In this document: piece by piece, positions 46,392 through 58,700 of the stretch
Numbering within the stretch: position 1 is the stretch's first letter
Layout of the letters: every line of letters begins with the position of its first letter
Assembly (NCBI RefSeq): GCF_014529535.1
Contig: NW_023503464.1
Span: forward strand, 849,863 to 913,862
From: Bradysia coprophila
Taxonomy: Eukaryota; Arthropoda; Insecta; Diptera; Sciaridae
Direction of reading: 5' to 3'
Length of the DNA: 64,000 nucleotides
The notes under the pieces: model-generated
Seen by the model: the letters and a program-made list of their open reading frames with translations, nothing else
What the model was told of the DNA's origin: nothing
Databases searched by the model: none
Program-made: the position numbers and the translations under genes

Positions 46392-48918
46392 TCACCCAAT
46401 TGCATAGGGTGGTTTATCGTTGGTATCGATGAAGATGATTCCTCTAGCACTAAGACAAGAGAAAATTATTAAATTTTTTTGTGTGACAAAAACATACCAG
46501 TTATCAATTCAACTAATCTGTAGAATGTTTGCGCACACTCATTGCCATGGTTACAATATTTCATTTAACTTTTCGCATGCCATTGATCAACATGTTTCGC
46601 TTATCAATTTTGTAGTTTAATTGATAAAAAAACGTCTTATCGTCTCGATTGCATCAAACACAGGCATAGTCTGTTTAGCTGAGACATAACTTACCGGACG
46701 TGACACGGTTCGCCCATTTTTATTGGAACCGGAATGGTTCGCGATTGTGGTGTGCAAAAGCCGAGAAAATATTGAAAGTATCCGGAACAACGATGTCCGG
46801 TAAAACCGATTTTACTGTTAATACTTTCAGCGAAATAGACCGTTGACAATATGTGACTGCATAACGGAACGTCTGAGAATGTAGTTAGAATTTTATTTGA
46901 TCTGACTGCCTGATCTTCGTATTTAAGAAAAAAAATTACTTTTATGTTGTTCACAAGCGGGTTGTGTCTGACCACCGTTGATGTAAAAGTCCACATGACC
47001 GGATGGTTCAATTTTTCCGAAAACTCCGGCATTGGTGTGGATTACATCCACAAATTTCGCGTCGGTTCTATCGAGTTTCGAATGGCGATCGGTTGTGAAA
47101 AATGGTAATGCTGGATCGAGACCTAGATCGAGAAATCAGGTTTAAATTGGAAATAGTCAATGTTTCGAGTTTCTATAGCACTTTCGATTCTCCTTGAGTT
47201 TGCAGAGAAATGATAACATATGGCGCTTCGCAGGTGAGTCAGCTGCAGCGCCATCTGTTATCATTTCTCTAAGAGTTTGGCGATTTTTGTCAGAAACGTT
47301 AGGAATTAGCCGAGAAGATCGTGTGTCGTGACTTGTTTGGAAATTGTATTTTTAGCATACAAAGAATTTGTGATGTCTCCTAGAGTCATGTGTGTCCTAC
47401 CAATCAGAATCCTTACAAAAACTAAAGCTTGACGCAGGGAAAAGTCTCACTGGTTCCTAATGTATTCTTCAACTTGACGGCATCATCGACCGATAAATGA
47501 ACTGAACAACTATGTCAGATGTCAAATGCTTCCAAATTTTGATGCATACGATAACACTTGCATTTGTGATGAGTCCTGTCTGTACGAAAGAGGTCAGACC
47601 GGGCCTGGTTGCTCTGCTTTGATAGTTTCATAACTACGCCAAATGCCATATTATCGACCTAAGACGAAAACTTTTGTGTCACTTCAGTTTTTGAGCGTTA
47701 TAAGTGCCCTAACAAAACAGATGGAGTTTGTAGCCGTAGGCTCTTGGTCTATAAAAGTTTTCAGACATTTTCTTGATTTAGCGGTGAAAACAATCAATCA
47801 AATTTGATGGAATAAAAGGTTTCCGAGTGTTTGTCATGAGACTCACGATGTGTTGTCCATAATCTCGTATACAAGAAAATTCAAAGATCTTTCCGGTCAA
47901 TCATGTTCGACAAACTATCCAGTCAAAGAAGATGTTCCCATTCAAAAAGTGTTTTCAATTTTACCTGTAATTCGCTCAAACGCCAGTCCCAGCGACCTGC
48001 GTACAATGTTGGCCGCATAGCTAGCTATATGCGCACCCAGACTGAATCCAATCATGTGAAGTTTCGTAAATATCTTCTCGTCGTCGAACAATGGCGCCAG
48101 TTTTAACAGAAAGTTTCCCACACATTCTCCGGCTTGTTTAGTGTTAAAAACCGCTCCGGGATAGCAGGGTAACATTGATAATTTTCCCCAGTCCACGATG
48201 ATAATGTTGGTACCGTTTTTTAATAGATATTCTGTCTCAGGGGTGGGAAATTTGGTTAATGGTCGGGAAATGATGAGCAAAAAGTAAATGAGATTGGGAA
48301 AGTACCAATCAAAAGAGTAACATCTGTTGTCGTCAGTAGTGACGACAAAATAAACGATGAGCTCTGGTTAGTGGTTTCCTATATAGCAAAATATATATTA
48401 AAACTAATGAAGTAAAAAATTTGGTGTGAAACAGTAGTCAATGCGTTTAACAAAAGAAGTAGCAGATTTAATGTTGATACACTAGCCATTCCGCAAAGGT
48501 CAAACAAATTTTTCCAGTTCAACATATTCTTACTGTAACTTCCTAATAATTACACGTCGATTCATTGTCATTACCGCATTTTATGTAAATCAAAACAATT
48601 GATATTCCACTCACCATTCCTTATTGCTTTGGTGGCATAAAAATCTAAATTGCCACCATACCCATGCACAATAAGTTTATTCGTACTGTTTAGGTTAAGC
48701 CATTTTGGAATCGTTAGATTCTTCGGATCCAACAACAGCGGTGCACTGTTCGGTCTATCACTCGAAAATATATAAAATTGGATAACTTCATCGGAACACG
48801 GTTCCAGATACTGTAACAGACATGGCCCCAGCTCGAATTGAACGGCATCGATGTGAATAACAATGACGGAAATGATAACGTAACTGACTAACATAATTGT
48901 GAATGCGCGGCGTTGCAC
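46392..48918 (-). CDS. Lipase C: secreted phospholipase A1-like, five exons
   Basis: Exons on the minus strand: 48918-48615, 48231-47965, 47122-46940, 46872-46695 and 46449-46392 (329 aa). The signal peptide (FTIMLVSYVIISVIVIHIDA) is in the same exon as the mature start, unlike the other four lipases. Order: LEPCSDEVIQFYIFSSDRP, KLIVHGYGGN, NIIIVDWGKL, Ser in MIGFSLGAHIASYA, Asp in GLDPALPFFTTD and His in LCSHILSTVYFAES. It ends GIIFIDTNDKPPYAIG, the usual family end. The lid between cysteines is only about 8 residues. For exon 4 I chose the acceptor CTCAG at 46873 because it keeps phase. Intron 1 contains a MITE, and intron 2 (842 nt) a near-perfect 67-nt hairpin. Confidence 0.88.
47204..47270. 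repeat. 67-nt near-perfect hairpin in lipase C intron 2
   Basis: AGAGAAATGATAACA plus ATGGCGCT pairs with AGCGCCAT plus TGTTATCATTTCTCT: stems of about 24 nt around a 19-nt loop. It has the size of a pre-miRNA, but could equally be a minimal MITE. Confidence 0.85.
48300..48505 (+). mobile_element. piggyBac-type MITE copy in lipase C intron 1
   Basis: Diverged copy with CATCTGTTGTCG, TATATAGCAAAATAT, AATGAAGTAAAAAATT and GAAGTAGCAGATTTAATG in family order. Confidence 0.65.
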
Positions 48919-51688
48919 TTTAAATTTAAAATTTAAAAATATTTTCGAACAAAATTTATGGTTTCTAGACGGTTTGTACGTTCATTGATCGCGTACATTT
49001 CAATAAACATTTTGTGCCATAGCATGTAACCGCCGGACCGTTATGGATGGAAGACATTTAAACTATTACTGAATATTGACAGGCTTTTGGTTTCAAATAA
49101 ATATAACGAATTGCTGAATGGTCAAGGTAAACATTTTTTTTTTAGATTTCTATGTGACATGAATAACTTCTACGTGTAGATGGATCTTGATGGGTTTTCA
49201 ATAAAAATTTGAATTGATTAAATTTCATACTGGTCGATTTGAATCCACAGATTTTTTTAGAATTTTAATTAAATCTAAAATTGCTGGATGAAATTGCGCA
49301 ACAATTTGATGAACTTATGACGGTGTTATATCATGCATGTACCACCGTTTTGATACAATAAATTATTCTTTGCGTTTATGTTATCATCACATTAGAAAAC
49401 GAAAATTAGTTCAAGTTTGAATGAAGAAATACCAACAGGTAAACCATATGCGCTACACACTTATTGCGGTAAATTGTTTTCATTTTAAAATTTTCGTTTG
49501 TTTTTCATTGCCATATGTGACAATGAAATTTTTATGTGTCGATGTTAAGATATAATTGTTAACACGATCATAACGTATCGATGGTTTCAATCTTTCACAG
49601 GCATATCAATGTATCGAATCTGTTACTTCTTTTGATCTGAATATTTTCAACAGTTTCAATCTTCTACTTCATAAGATTTGGCAGACGTTTTGCTATATAA
49701 AATCGCGTTACACATAGATCGGCGAATATTTTTGTCGTCGTTCTCGATAACAGATGTATAAAGAACTGACGTTAGTCACAGGCGAAGATCTGTGGTTTTA
49801 CCTTTGACAGACGACAAGATATTTTACTTTCGGATCTATTACTTCATTTAATAATGTTGTTTCTACTTTGTGCAGTCCTACGTTTTATATTTTGAAGAGA
49901 AAGTTTCCTTTCAATTTTTTATTTGTAGTTTTGTAGTTATTTGTAGTATTTTTATCGGATCTATTACTTCCATCGATCAAAGTATTGTTAATCGGTTTAT
50001 CTCAAATCTTGTACTTCAATTTTTTAAACATGAATTTTACTATATAAAGGTCCACATTACCCAGACGTTTTCATTATTTTTGTTGCCGTTATCGATAACA
50101 GATGAATACCGTATGTGACAGCATTTACAAAAGGCTTTACTGTCCTAGATTACCTATTTAGTAGGGCGTATCGAATTTTGCAAATTTTAAGGTCCGCGAT
50201 AGCCTGTGTGCGGAAAACGTAGACCATCGGAAACTGTGTCCGGGCATGTGGTTGATGGATCCGATGGATCCCGGAAAGAGGTCTCCCTGACGACTTTAAG
50301 TTTCCAATGGTCATAGCTCGGAAAGTTGAAAGTATTTTTGAAAACCATGTTCTAGCGGAATGTAGAGCTTTGAAAACTTTGACTTATATTTCCTCAGAGA
50401 CAAATGATAATGTTAAGCTTGTGGTATGAGGTGGTAGGGGAGGTCGAGCACTACCAGTACACTAGGTATGTCGCGGTAGGCACATTCACCTGAAACCACT
50501 TTCTTAAAATTTTTGAATAGAATTTTTAAGAGTGCCCACGTCGCCCACGAAGCCAGTGCAGACACTGCAACCGGTGCTGCTGAGTCAAGGACACCTTGGC
50601 CAGTAAGTATACATAATATTTCATGACAGTAGCTGAACTCTTTCACAAAATATTAGTGATTTCGAAAAAGGTTTCTTCCATAAAAGATTATAAAAGATTA
50701 TCTGGAACATCCTGAATGCAACCAGAGGTCAGGCGTTTTAAAATTAATTAAAACGTAAAATTCGAACCACCCTATAATTCACACAACTAATTTTCCTTCA
50801 TTATTTATTTATCAGAACAGAATTTAATTCAAAATATAAAACATTTTCATGATAGTACATCATTGTCTGTAATCGAAACACCTGTATCATCGATTGTAGT
50901 CGAAACACCTGTCTACAAAAATGTTGGGAAACATTTCTCTCTTTGGACAAATGTACGCAATATCTCCCGATCGTGTTAATCGAAGTATTTATGATGTTGT
51001 TAGTCTCACGCCGGCTCTCTGTTTTTGAATTCGAAGTGAGTCAATGTTTGCAAACGATAACGAAACGTTACAATAGTGTCTTAGGTGGTAATGTTTCATG
51101 AGAGTTCTATGTACCCAGTAAACTCACCGTAGAAAACATTCTAATCATTCTATTTTAAGACATTTAACTTCAACACTCTTTGCAGCTCTAATTTGTCTAT
51201 TATCAAAAAAGCTCAATTAGACACCTGTTCGTTGATGGTATTTCGCTATTCCACACACTTCTTACAATCTCTCATTAAGAACATTGTGCAAATACTTGCG
51301 CAAATAAATTATGTTACTCACTCATACAAATACCTTTTGTTGGTCAGAAGTCATGAAAATCGCGGTCAAGTTCACTTGTTTTCCTCGAAAGAACACACAG
51401 CAACTCTTTTTGGATGGATATACTATACAGGTGTGTACGTGTTGTATGCATACATGTATATAAACCGAATGCAACCAGTTTCAATTAACCACATGCGTTT
51501 AATCGAGATGTTTATATAAAAGTTAATTGTGGTATTGAACCATCCAGCAATACGTTCATGTTGAAATATGAACTTCGAGATCAGAACTTTTAATTTTCAT
51601 TCTTAATTAAAGTGTCTGAGAGGTTGGATCAGTGATCATTACAGTGACTCTTACCGTTTCATTTATCCTTCCTGAAACAAACCGGGAA
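48919..51688. other. Between divergent lipases C and D; MITE-rich
   Basis: The shared upstream region of C (-) and D (+), about 2.8 kb. It holds two adjacent inverted-orientation piggyBac-type MITEs (about 49590-49765 and 49800-50125), the second with TATCGATA at 50090-50097. No gene is supported. Confidence 0.6.
49590..50125 (-). mobile_element. Two adjacent piggyBac-type MITE copies
   Basis: Each has the family landmarks in reverse order: CTGTTACTTCTTTTGATC or GGATCTATTACTTC, TTTTGCTATATAAA or TTTTACTATATAAAG, then CGATAACAGATG. The second ends CCGTATGTGACAG. Confidence 0.7.
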
Positions 51689-54600
51689 ATGTTAAACAAT
51701 TTTTCAAATGTACTCTCGCGAACGCTGTGTGTGGTAATATTTGTCCAGTGCTTTGAACAATGTTAGATAAATGATGACACATATCGGTATTGCAGCAATT
51801 GTTCGTTTAATTGACTCTTTGCAGCTGTTACACTGAAATTGAAACTGATCGACGACTATGTGAACAACGAGTTATATCTTGGAATGGAACCGGCGTTTCG
51901 CAATTCGACCAGAAGGGATTGTGTTTGGCATCAGACGTATGATGCCAATTGTTCGAAAAATGTTTCGTTAATTTTGTACGTCGATAAAAAGAGGGAAGTG
52001 GTGAGTACACTTTTCTTCTCTGATAATTTTGACTGGTTAGTTCTATAGATGCATACCACGGTACCAACTGCCTTTCACACTTTATATCATCTGTTATCGT
52101 CAGAAATTAACGATAAAAATGACAGCGAAAAGGTTTGGTTGGTTCTTTTATATAGTTCTGTTCTATAGCAAAATGTAAAAACTAATTGAAGTTCTAGATT
52201 TGGTATCAATCTGTTGGAAATATTTAGAACAAAAGAAGTAATAGACTCGATGATTATGCTCTTTCCATGTTTGTCGTTTGTGAAACGATACGAAATTATC
52301 GTCTTAATTGATGAGGCGAAACGTAAGAATTGTGAGTCCGACTAATCCGTATCGTCCGATAAACAACTGAACATTTTTTCCACAAAAAAAGGCACAGCGA
52401 AGTCAGTGAAATTTAGGTATGAATTTGATTCAACTGGTCCACTGGATTTGACCAACTGAAAAACAGGAAACAGCTGAAGCAAATTCATGCCGGCGTCCAC
52501 TGTATAAAGTTTAGTTCAAAAAAACGTTTACTGCAGAGTTTTTATCGTAAGTGTACGACGGGCCGAGAGAAGAAGGATAAAGAGTTCCGCGACAGGTGAA
52601 CGATGATGTTTAATCAAATTATGTAACGCTGGTAAATATCTAAATATACCAAGAACTAAAGTTGACTGTTGCCTTGGACCTTGAGTGATTTCGTTGATTT
52701 CGTTTCGATCAATTGAATAAAACTCAAGAGGTTTGTCGATACTGAGTGAACATTTCGTCGATTTCGTTTACATCTACATCGATCGATTGAAGTAAACTCA
52801 AGGGTATCATCGATCCTGAGTGAACATTTCGTTTTTAACGTTTCGATAAATTGCATAAAGCTCAATTAGTTTCTTGACTCCTAGTGAAAATTTCGTTTTA
52901 AAACTCGAAAGGTTTCTCGACCCTGAGTGAAAATTTCGTTGATTTCGTTTTCATCATTTCGATCGATTACATAAAACTCGAGGGGTTTACAGGGCTTTCT
53001 CACTCTTTTTTCTGGGTGACTAACTTGATTCGCCGGTGATTAACCAGTTGATAAACAGATAATCGTTTTGTACATGCTTTTCAAATTCAAATTGAAACAT
53101 TCATCAAAACACCATTAAACCTGTTCAGTGTTAAAGTGTATGTCCAACGCACTGACAGTGCTATGGTGTATAAGTATCTCTAAAATTCTATGGCAGTTCT
53201 AGATAATGAAAGGTACATGAAGACAACTCTTCTAGGCAATTACTCTAAATTCGGTATGTAGACATGGCAGGTATAGTAACCTTGAAACGGATAAAAAATA
53301 ATTAATTGAAATACCGTCGATGTAATTTAAATAAAAAAGACGTCGAATCCACGCATATCTACGCTGGATGGAACTGTGTGGCATGCTTGTAATATGTATG
53401 TTAACTCAATACAAATCTCAAAACATTGAATTATTTTAATTAAAAATTATGAATTTTTTATCAATCAATCTCCTCGTAACAACTGGTTTCTTTTATGCAA
53501 AAAAAACCCGTGGCAACAATTCGTTTTTGCATACAAAAACAATTAGCGAATTCGCTCAACCACAATGGGTGAAAATGTTTGCTTTTGTTACGATCGGTAT
53601 TTCCCATCAAAAGATGGGAAATTTCAGTGTGAAATTTGGTTATCGAAAAATTAGAATTTCATTGGAGACCGCAGAAGCGCACCACTGCTTGATATGTGTG
53701 TGAAGATAGCTCAGAACAAAATATTATACAGCCGCCTCCTGCAAAGATAAGGACCATCCTGTGTAAATACTCCTGTTTAATGAATGGAAATGTGTTTATA
53801 AATGGGTGTGCTCTTAGTTCTGTGATTTGTATACAAGCGTTTTTTGTGAACGAATCACAAATTGTTGTCACGAGTCGCTTTCAGTAATTTGTACACAACA
53901 TTTATCGCTCGTAATTTTTAGAAAGTATTTTTTGATTTGTAGAGAAGAAAAGTCTGAGTACAAATCACAAGAAGCGAATCTTGACAACAATTTGGGATTT
54001 GTGCACAAATAAATCTGTGTAAAAATCACAGAAGTTAGGGCACACACATTATACTTTAACCTGTCACATAAGGCTATTCATCTGTTATCGATAACGACGA
54101 CAAACATAATGACAAGCTCTGTGTAATATGGTCCTTTATGTCCTTTATATAGGAAAATTCATGTTAAACAAATGAAGTACAAGATTTGAAATCAACAGAT
54201 TTGATCGATGGAAGTAATAGACCTGGTAATAATACTGGTCATGTGCTTGCCATCTGTAACAGGTTAATAGACACAGATCCATGTAGGAGTAGGAGTACTT
54301 AGTACTGCTGGCCTTCATTTTTCGTAGAAGGCGGGTTTTGTACTATTCTATTCATAACTCGTGCGACGACCTGTACGAATTTGCTCGGATGGGCAATCGT
54401 CCTAATCACAATACTAACGTCGGACACGCCTTCCTAATCTCCCCATACCATCCTAAAACGATTTAAATCTTGACCGGTATTTCTGTCTCTCACCTTTATA
54501 CCTTTATCATCAATTTAGTACGATCCGTCCGACAGAAATTGGCTGCAGAAAAGCTCATGGGATCCATACAGGGCGACTGTAGTCCTAGTACACGGTTACG

Positions 54601-55588
54601 CATCCGGTGACGACGATACTCCTATTGTCGTACTGAAAGGCGGTAAAAAATTTCTTGTTCGGACCGGTGACGAATCGAGTGGTATATTTACAAGAAAATC
54701 TCTTTTCTTAAACCAGCATATGCAACCCAAGGCGGCTACAATTTATTCCTGGTGGAATACAGTCCATTGAGTCGGCCGCCGTGTTATGTATCGAATCTAA
54801 ACAATATTCGATACATAAGTCGATGTGTTGCTGATTATTTGAATGATCTACGAAAGAAGGGTGTAGTGGTGGAAAGCTGTATCGGTCATTCGTTGGGTGC
54901 AATTATTTGCGGAGCTTTGAAAAAGTATCTTAAATTTGAGCTGAACAAAATAATCGGTAGAAGAGGAAAAGGTTCAACCGAAGCGCTAGCATCAAGTTTT
55001 AAGATTCAATTTTCAGGTCTTGATCCGGCTCTTCCACTCATCTATGGCGATCTTCGTTTGAAACGATCGAGCGCAAAATCGGTTCATGTTTTACAGACGA
55101 ATGCTGGTAGTTTTGGTGATGTGGGTTCGGTGGGACATGTTAACGTATGCGTGAATGGTGGTCTAATACAACCGTATTGCGTGAAGGCGAGAAGTATAAG
55201 CAAAACATAATCAAATCAATCAACGCGGGTCAATAAATTGAATATTTGCAGAACCAAATCTGTGCAGTCACATCTGGGCAATTTGTTACATGGCACAAAG
55301 TTTATTTGAAAATCGGCCGCTCATAGCACGAAGCTGCTCAACGTATTGCCCGAGAGCCGGACTTTTTCGATTTTTTCGCAGCAATTCATCGGAAAATAAT
55401 TTCAATGAAATTCGAGTGATCAACAATGTGCCACAGACGTAAATGGTGAGCAATGCACGGTTTGAAAAACTTTTAAATTTTCTGGTTTCAGGGCCTATGG
55501 AACCTACTGCCTCGATAACATTTACCCGCCATATTGTCCTAAATATTGGAAGGGGGTCGGAGATAAGCGTTGCTGTAAGTTCTCGTGA
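51689..55588 (+). CDS. Lipase D: secreted phospholipase A1-like with a Cys-rich tail, seven exons
   Basis: Exons: 51689-51761, 51825-52000, 54519-54642, 54717-54956, 55017-55193, 55252-55438 and 55492-55588 (357 aa, phases consistent). Exon 1 is a signal peptide (VLSRTLCVVIFVQCFEQ). Order: FRNSTRRDCVWHQTYDANC, TVVLVHGYASGDDDTP, NLFLVEYSPLSRPPCYV, Ser in CIGHSLGAIICG, Asp in GLDPALPLIYG and His in LCSHIWAICYMAQS. The usual VDW strand motif is VEY here. The lid is about 8 residues. In place of the normal end (PFALG type), the last exon encodes GTYCLDNIYPPYCPKYW and ends with RCCKFS, shared with lipase E. Intron 2 (2.5 kb) holds MITEs and a minisatellite. Confidence 0.88.
52070..52275 (+). mobile_element. 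piggyBac-type MITE copy in lipase D intron 2
   Basis: CATCTGTTATCGTC, TATAGCAAAATG, and AGAAGTAATAGACTCGATGA in family order. Diverged. Confidence 0.65.
52393..52502. mobile_element. CAGCTG-type MITE copy, shortened
   Basis: GTCAGTGAAATTTAGGTATG on one side and GAAGCAAATTCATGCC on the other, with CAGCTG inside. Related to 19034-19220. Confidence 0.6.
52676..52990. repeat. Degenerate minisatellite, about five units of 45-75 bp
   Basis: CTGAGTGAACATTTCGT or CTGAGTGAAAATTTCGT starts successive units, followed by variants of GATTTCGTTT, CGATCGATTG and AAACTCAAG/AAACTCGAG. It lies in lipase D intron 2. Confidence 0.9.
53806..54045. mobile_element. 240-bp MITE in lipase D intron 2
   Basis: GTGTGCTCTTAGTTCTGTGA is mirrored by TCACAGAAGTTAGGGCACAC. 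Inner AATCACAAATTGTTGTCA pairs with TGACAACAATTTGGGATT. It abuts a second MITE at 54060. Confidence 0.85.
54060..54263 (+). mobile_element. piggyBac-type MITE, reference copy with TTAA target
   Basis: TTAA (54056-54059), then CCTGTCACATAAGGC at the left end; GCCATCTGTAACAGG, then TTAA (54264-54267) at the right end. The TTAA duplication and CC(T) ends are those of piggyBac-type elements. 204 bp, non-coding. It contains TATCGATA at 54086-54093 and the family landmarks GAAGTACAAGATTTGAAATC and GGAAGTAATAGACC. Confidence 0.9.
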
Positions 55589-55748
55589 TGCTATTGTGCC
55601 ATGATATTGAACTTAGCTGTGGTAGAACGTCTCGAATAAAGAAAACTGCCAACTTCGACTTTCACTTTTATTTCCAACATTTCGTTCAATTTGGTAATCC
55701 TAAACCATCATCGTCCCTAAAATAAGTTATTTAACGACCTACGATCAC

Positions 55749-58700
55749 TCATACAACCAGCGGTGGTGGATTGATATTATTTCCGAGCACTGCCTTGTCT
55801 ATACAACATCTCATATCGCCGAAGGTTGAACTGTTCGACGGACAGAACGGCGGAGTAAAGTCTTTTATGCAATACGATCCAATGGCACTGAAAATAGAGT
55901 TCACATCAACGATCGATCGATCAAATTAAAAATCGAGATAAATTACTTCATCGGAGCATCATGTCCCATTGGGATCGTAGCACCAATGGTATTCCTCAGC
56001 TGATTTCTGGCTCTCCTTCCCACAATCGGTCCTGGTGGACACCGTCTATGGCATGGTTCTGCTTGAGCCAGTGAACTGTCGAAGATACTCTGTGCTAAAT
56101 AGCAGACTGACCAGATGTGACTGCAGAGATTAGCGTCTGTAAGCGATAATGTGTGGTAAGTGATCTAACCGATTGAACTCATCCTTACTGTTTGTCGTCT
56201 CGCAGTACGGCTGTTTTCGGCCACCATTCATGCAGAAATCAACGTGACCAATCTTGCCACCCTCTCCATAGTATCCTGCGTTTGTGTGCAGTACTTGAAC
56301 CGATTTAGCATCACCGCTGTCTAAGCGGTTCGTTACTCCGGGCTTGATTAATGGTCGTGCAGGATCGAGTCCTGTTTAGTATAATTTTCATTTCAAATGA
56401 TCGTCAGTCATAGCATTAGGGATTGGGGACGCCTTACCAATTATCCTTTCAATTCTGAAATCTAAATAGTTTGATAACAGTCCGCACATGTGAGCTCCTA
56501 GAGAATGACCGACACATGTTGTCCGGGACTCTGGCAGTCCAGAATATCGTAAAAATGAAAAATATTGAGCCACACACCGTGCGACTGGTTTCAAACTGAA
56601 ATTGGACTTTTCAGAAAAATTTCCCAACATCTTCCGAACTAATTATACTTATGAACGGCAGCAACATAGCACGGCGGCTTAGATAGTGCTCCCCAATCGA
56701 CCAGGAAAACATTGTAGTCACCATGGGTCAGATAAGCTGCGGATGAAACGGGCATTGAGTAATTTGAGTCAAAGAGTCACTTTGAGTCACTTTACCGTCT
56801 TTCAAAACGCCGACTGGGGGAGTTTCTTCGCTTCCCGCATAGCCGTGAATGACGATGACATTTTGTTTTTGAGATTGCCATCCGCTGTTCATAAGCCAAT
56901 CTTTTTGTGTTACATCCAACTAATAAAACAAATTTAGAAACGGAGTAAAATCTGTTATCGATAATGACGATAAACGCAAACAATGAGCTTTAGTATTGTG
57001 TTCTCTTGTGTGTATAGAAAAACATAAAAAATGTGACAAAACACACAAGGAGTAACGAAGCGTCTAACATGCTACGTGATACCTTTCCACATCTGTTATC
57101 GATAACGACGACAAACATAATGACAAGCTATGTGTAATATGGTCCTTTATATAGCAAAATTCATGTTAAACAAATGAAGTAGAAGATTTTAAATCAACCG
57201 ATTGAAAATACTTTGATCGATGGAAGTAATAGACCCGATAATGACTGCCGCCTGTAACAGGTTAAATACCAGTATTCCTAATATACTAAGTGGTATGTGA
57301 GAGTTCGTTAAAAGTTCAAACAATAGAAAAGAGGCGAAATTTTCATTGTTTAAACAAGGCACAACCGGTAAACGGAAAGCAAAACGGCGTAAGTGAGCGA
57401 AGGCCTTAATTTAATGGGTTTTAGGCCGACGTCCTTTAACTTATCACTATACGAGATAAAGCCTGTATATCGTTATACCTTAGTTCATCACCCGAGACCT
57501 ACGACTATGTATTAAATAAAGGAAAGCTATAGTAAACGTCGTTGAAATTTAGACACGATTTTGCTTCAGCTGGTCTCACACAAACATAACATCTCATACG
57601 TCTTTATACTGTTTTACTACTACTACTACTACTCGCGAGCGTGGCACTAGGGCACTAGCTCACCAATAATAACATTTGCTGGCATGAGTGGACCAGCTGA
57701 AAAACAGCTGAAGCAAATTTATGTCTAAATTTCACTGGCGTCAACTGTAAACGTTTGCAATTCAAATAATCTAATTTTAAATCTTTCGTTTTTCACTTTT
57801 TGCAGTCACGGTGCGGCTGAACGAACTTTAAATCAACATGTCGACTTCCATCTCGGTTCTTTTCATAGCTGAGTTAGGGGAGGCGTGTACTATCCAACGG
57901 CACATGTTGCAGGCGCAACCGCTGAGCCGTTTCTGAGAACTAGGAATATCGTCGCCTGGCTCCGCGGAAGTTGATGGACCAGTGTTTGAAACTGAAATCG
58001 GTAGAGGGACAAATTCTAAGAACAACCATATAAAAATTATTGCTCTCGGTCATTTGGTCGCAGAGCAATAGAAGCGGAAAGTCGAAAATTCCACCTCTTC
58101 AAGGGGTGATGCCTCCTCGACGAAGTTCTCGATCCAGCACTTTAATAGCGTTTCTGGACAAAGTTAATGTGCTCTTTAGAATGGCAATAAATTTTTTTTG
58201 AAAGTGGTCTCTTTTGGTACATTTTCAGAAAAGTCACTTTTTTGCAACCCTCGGTGAACTTTGGCTACTCCCATACCTTGCCGGTTAGAATATTTCAACA
58301 CGACATACCTTGTAACAGTTAGCCTGAAGTCTAAGCTTTCCAATGATACCAAATATGCCATGTATGATTCTCAGCAAGAACTATTTATGATAAAGATTTT
58401 GCGTCGAGGTCGGGCTACTAACAAATTTAGGGTCGTTGAAAACGAAATTTGCAAATATTACAAACTAATGTCTTTCAGTTATGTCTCATCGACTTACGTG
58501 AGTTATCCGTCGTATATTATGTTCTTATTATGCCATAACAAACATAAAAATAGAAATTTCGTTTTCAATGACCCTAAATTTGCTAGTAGCCCGACCTCGA
58601 CGCAAAATCTTTATCATAAATAGTTCTTGCTGAGAATCATACATGACATATTTGGCATCATTAGAAAGCTTAGACTTCAGGCTAACTGCTACAAGGTATG

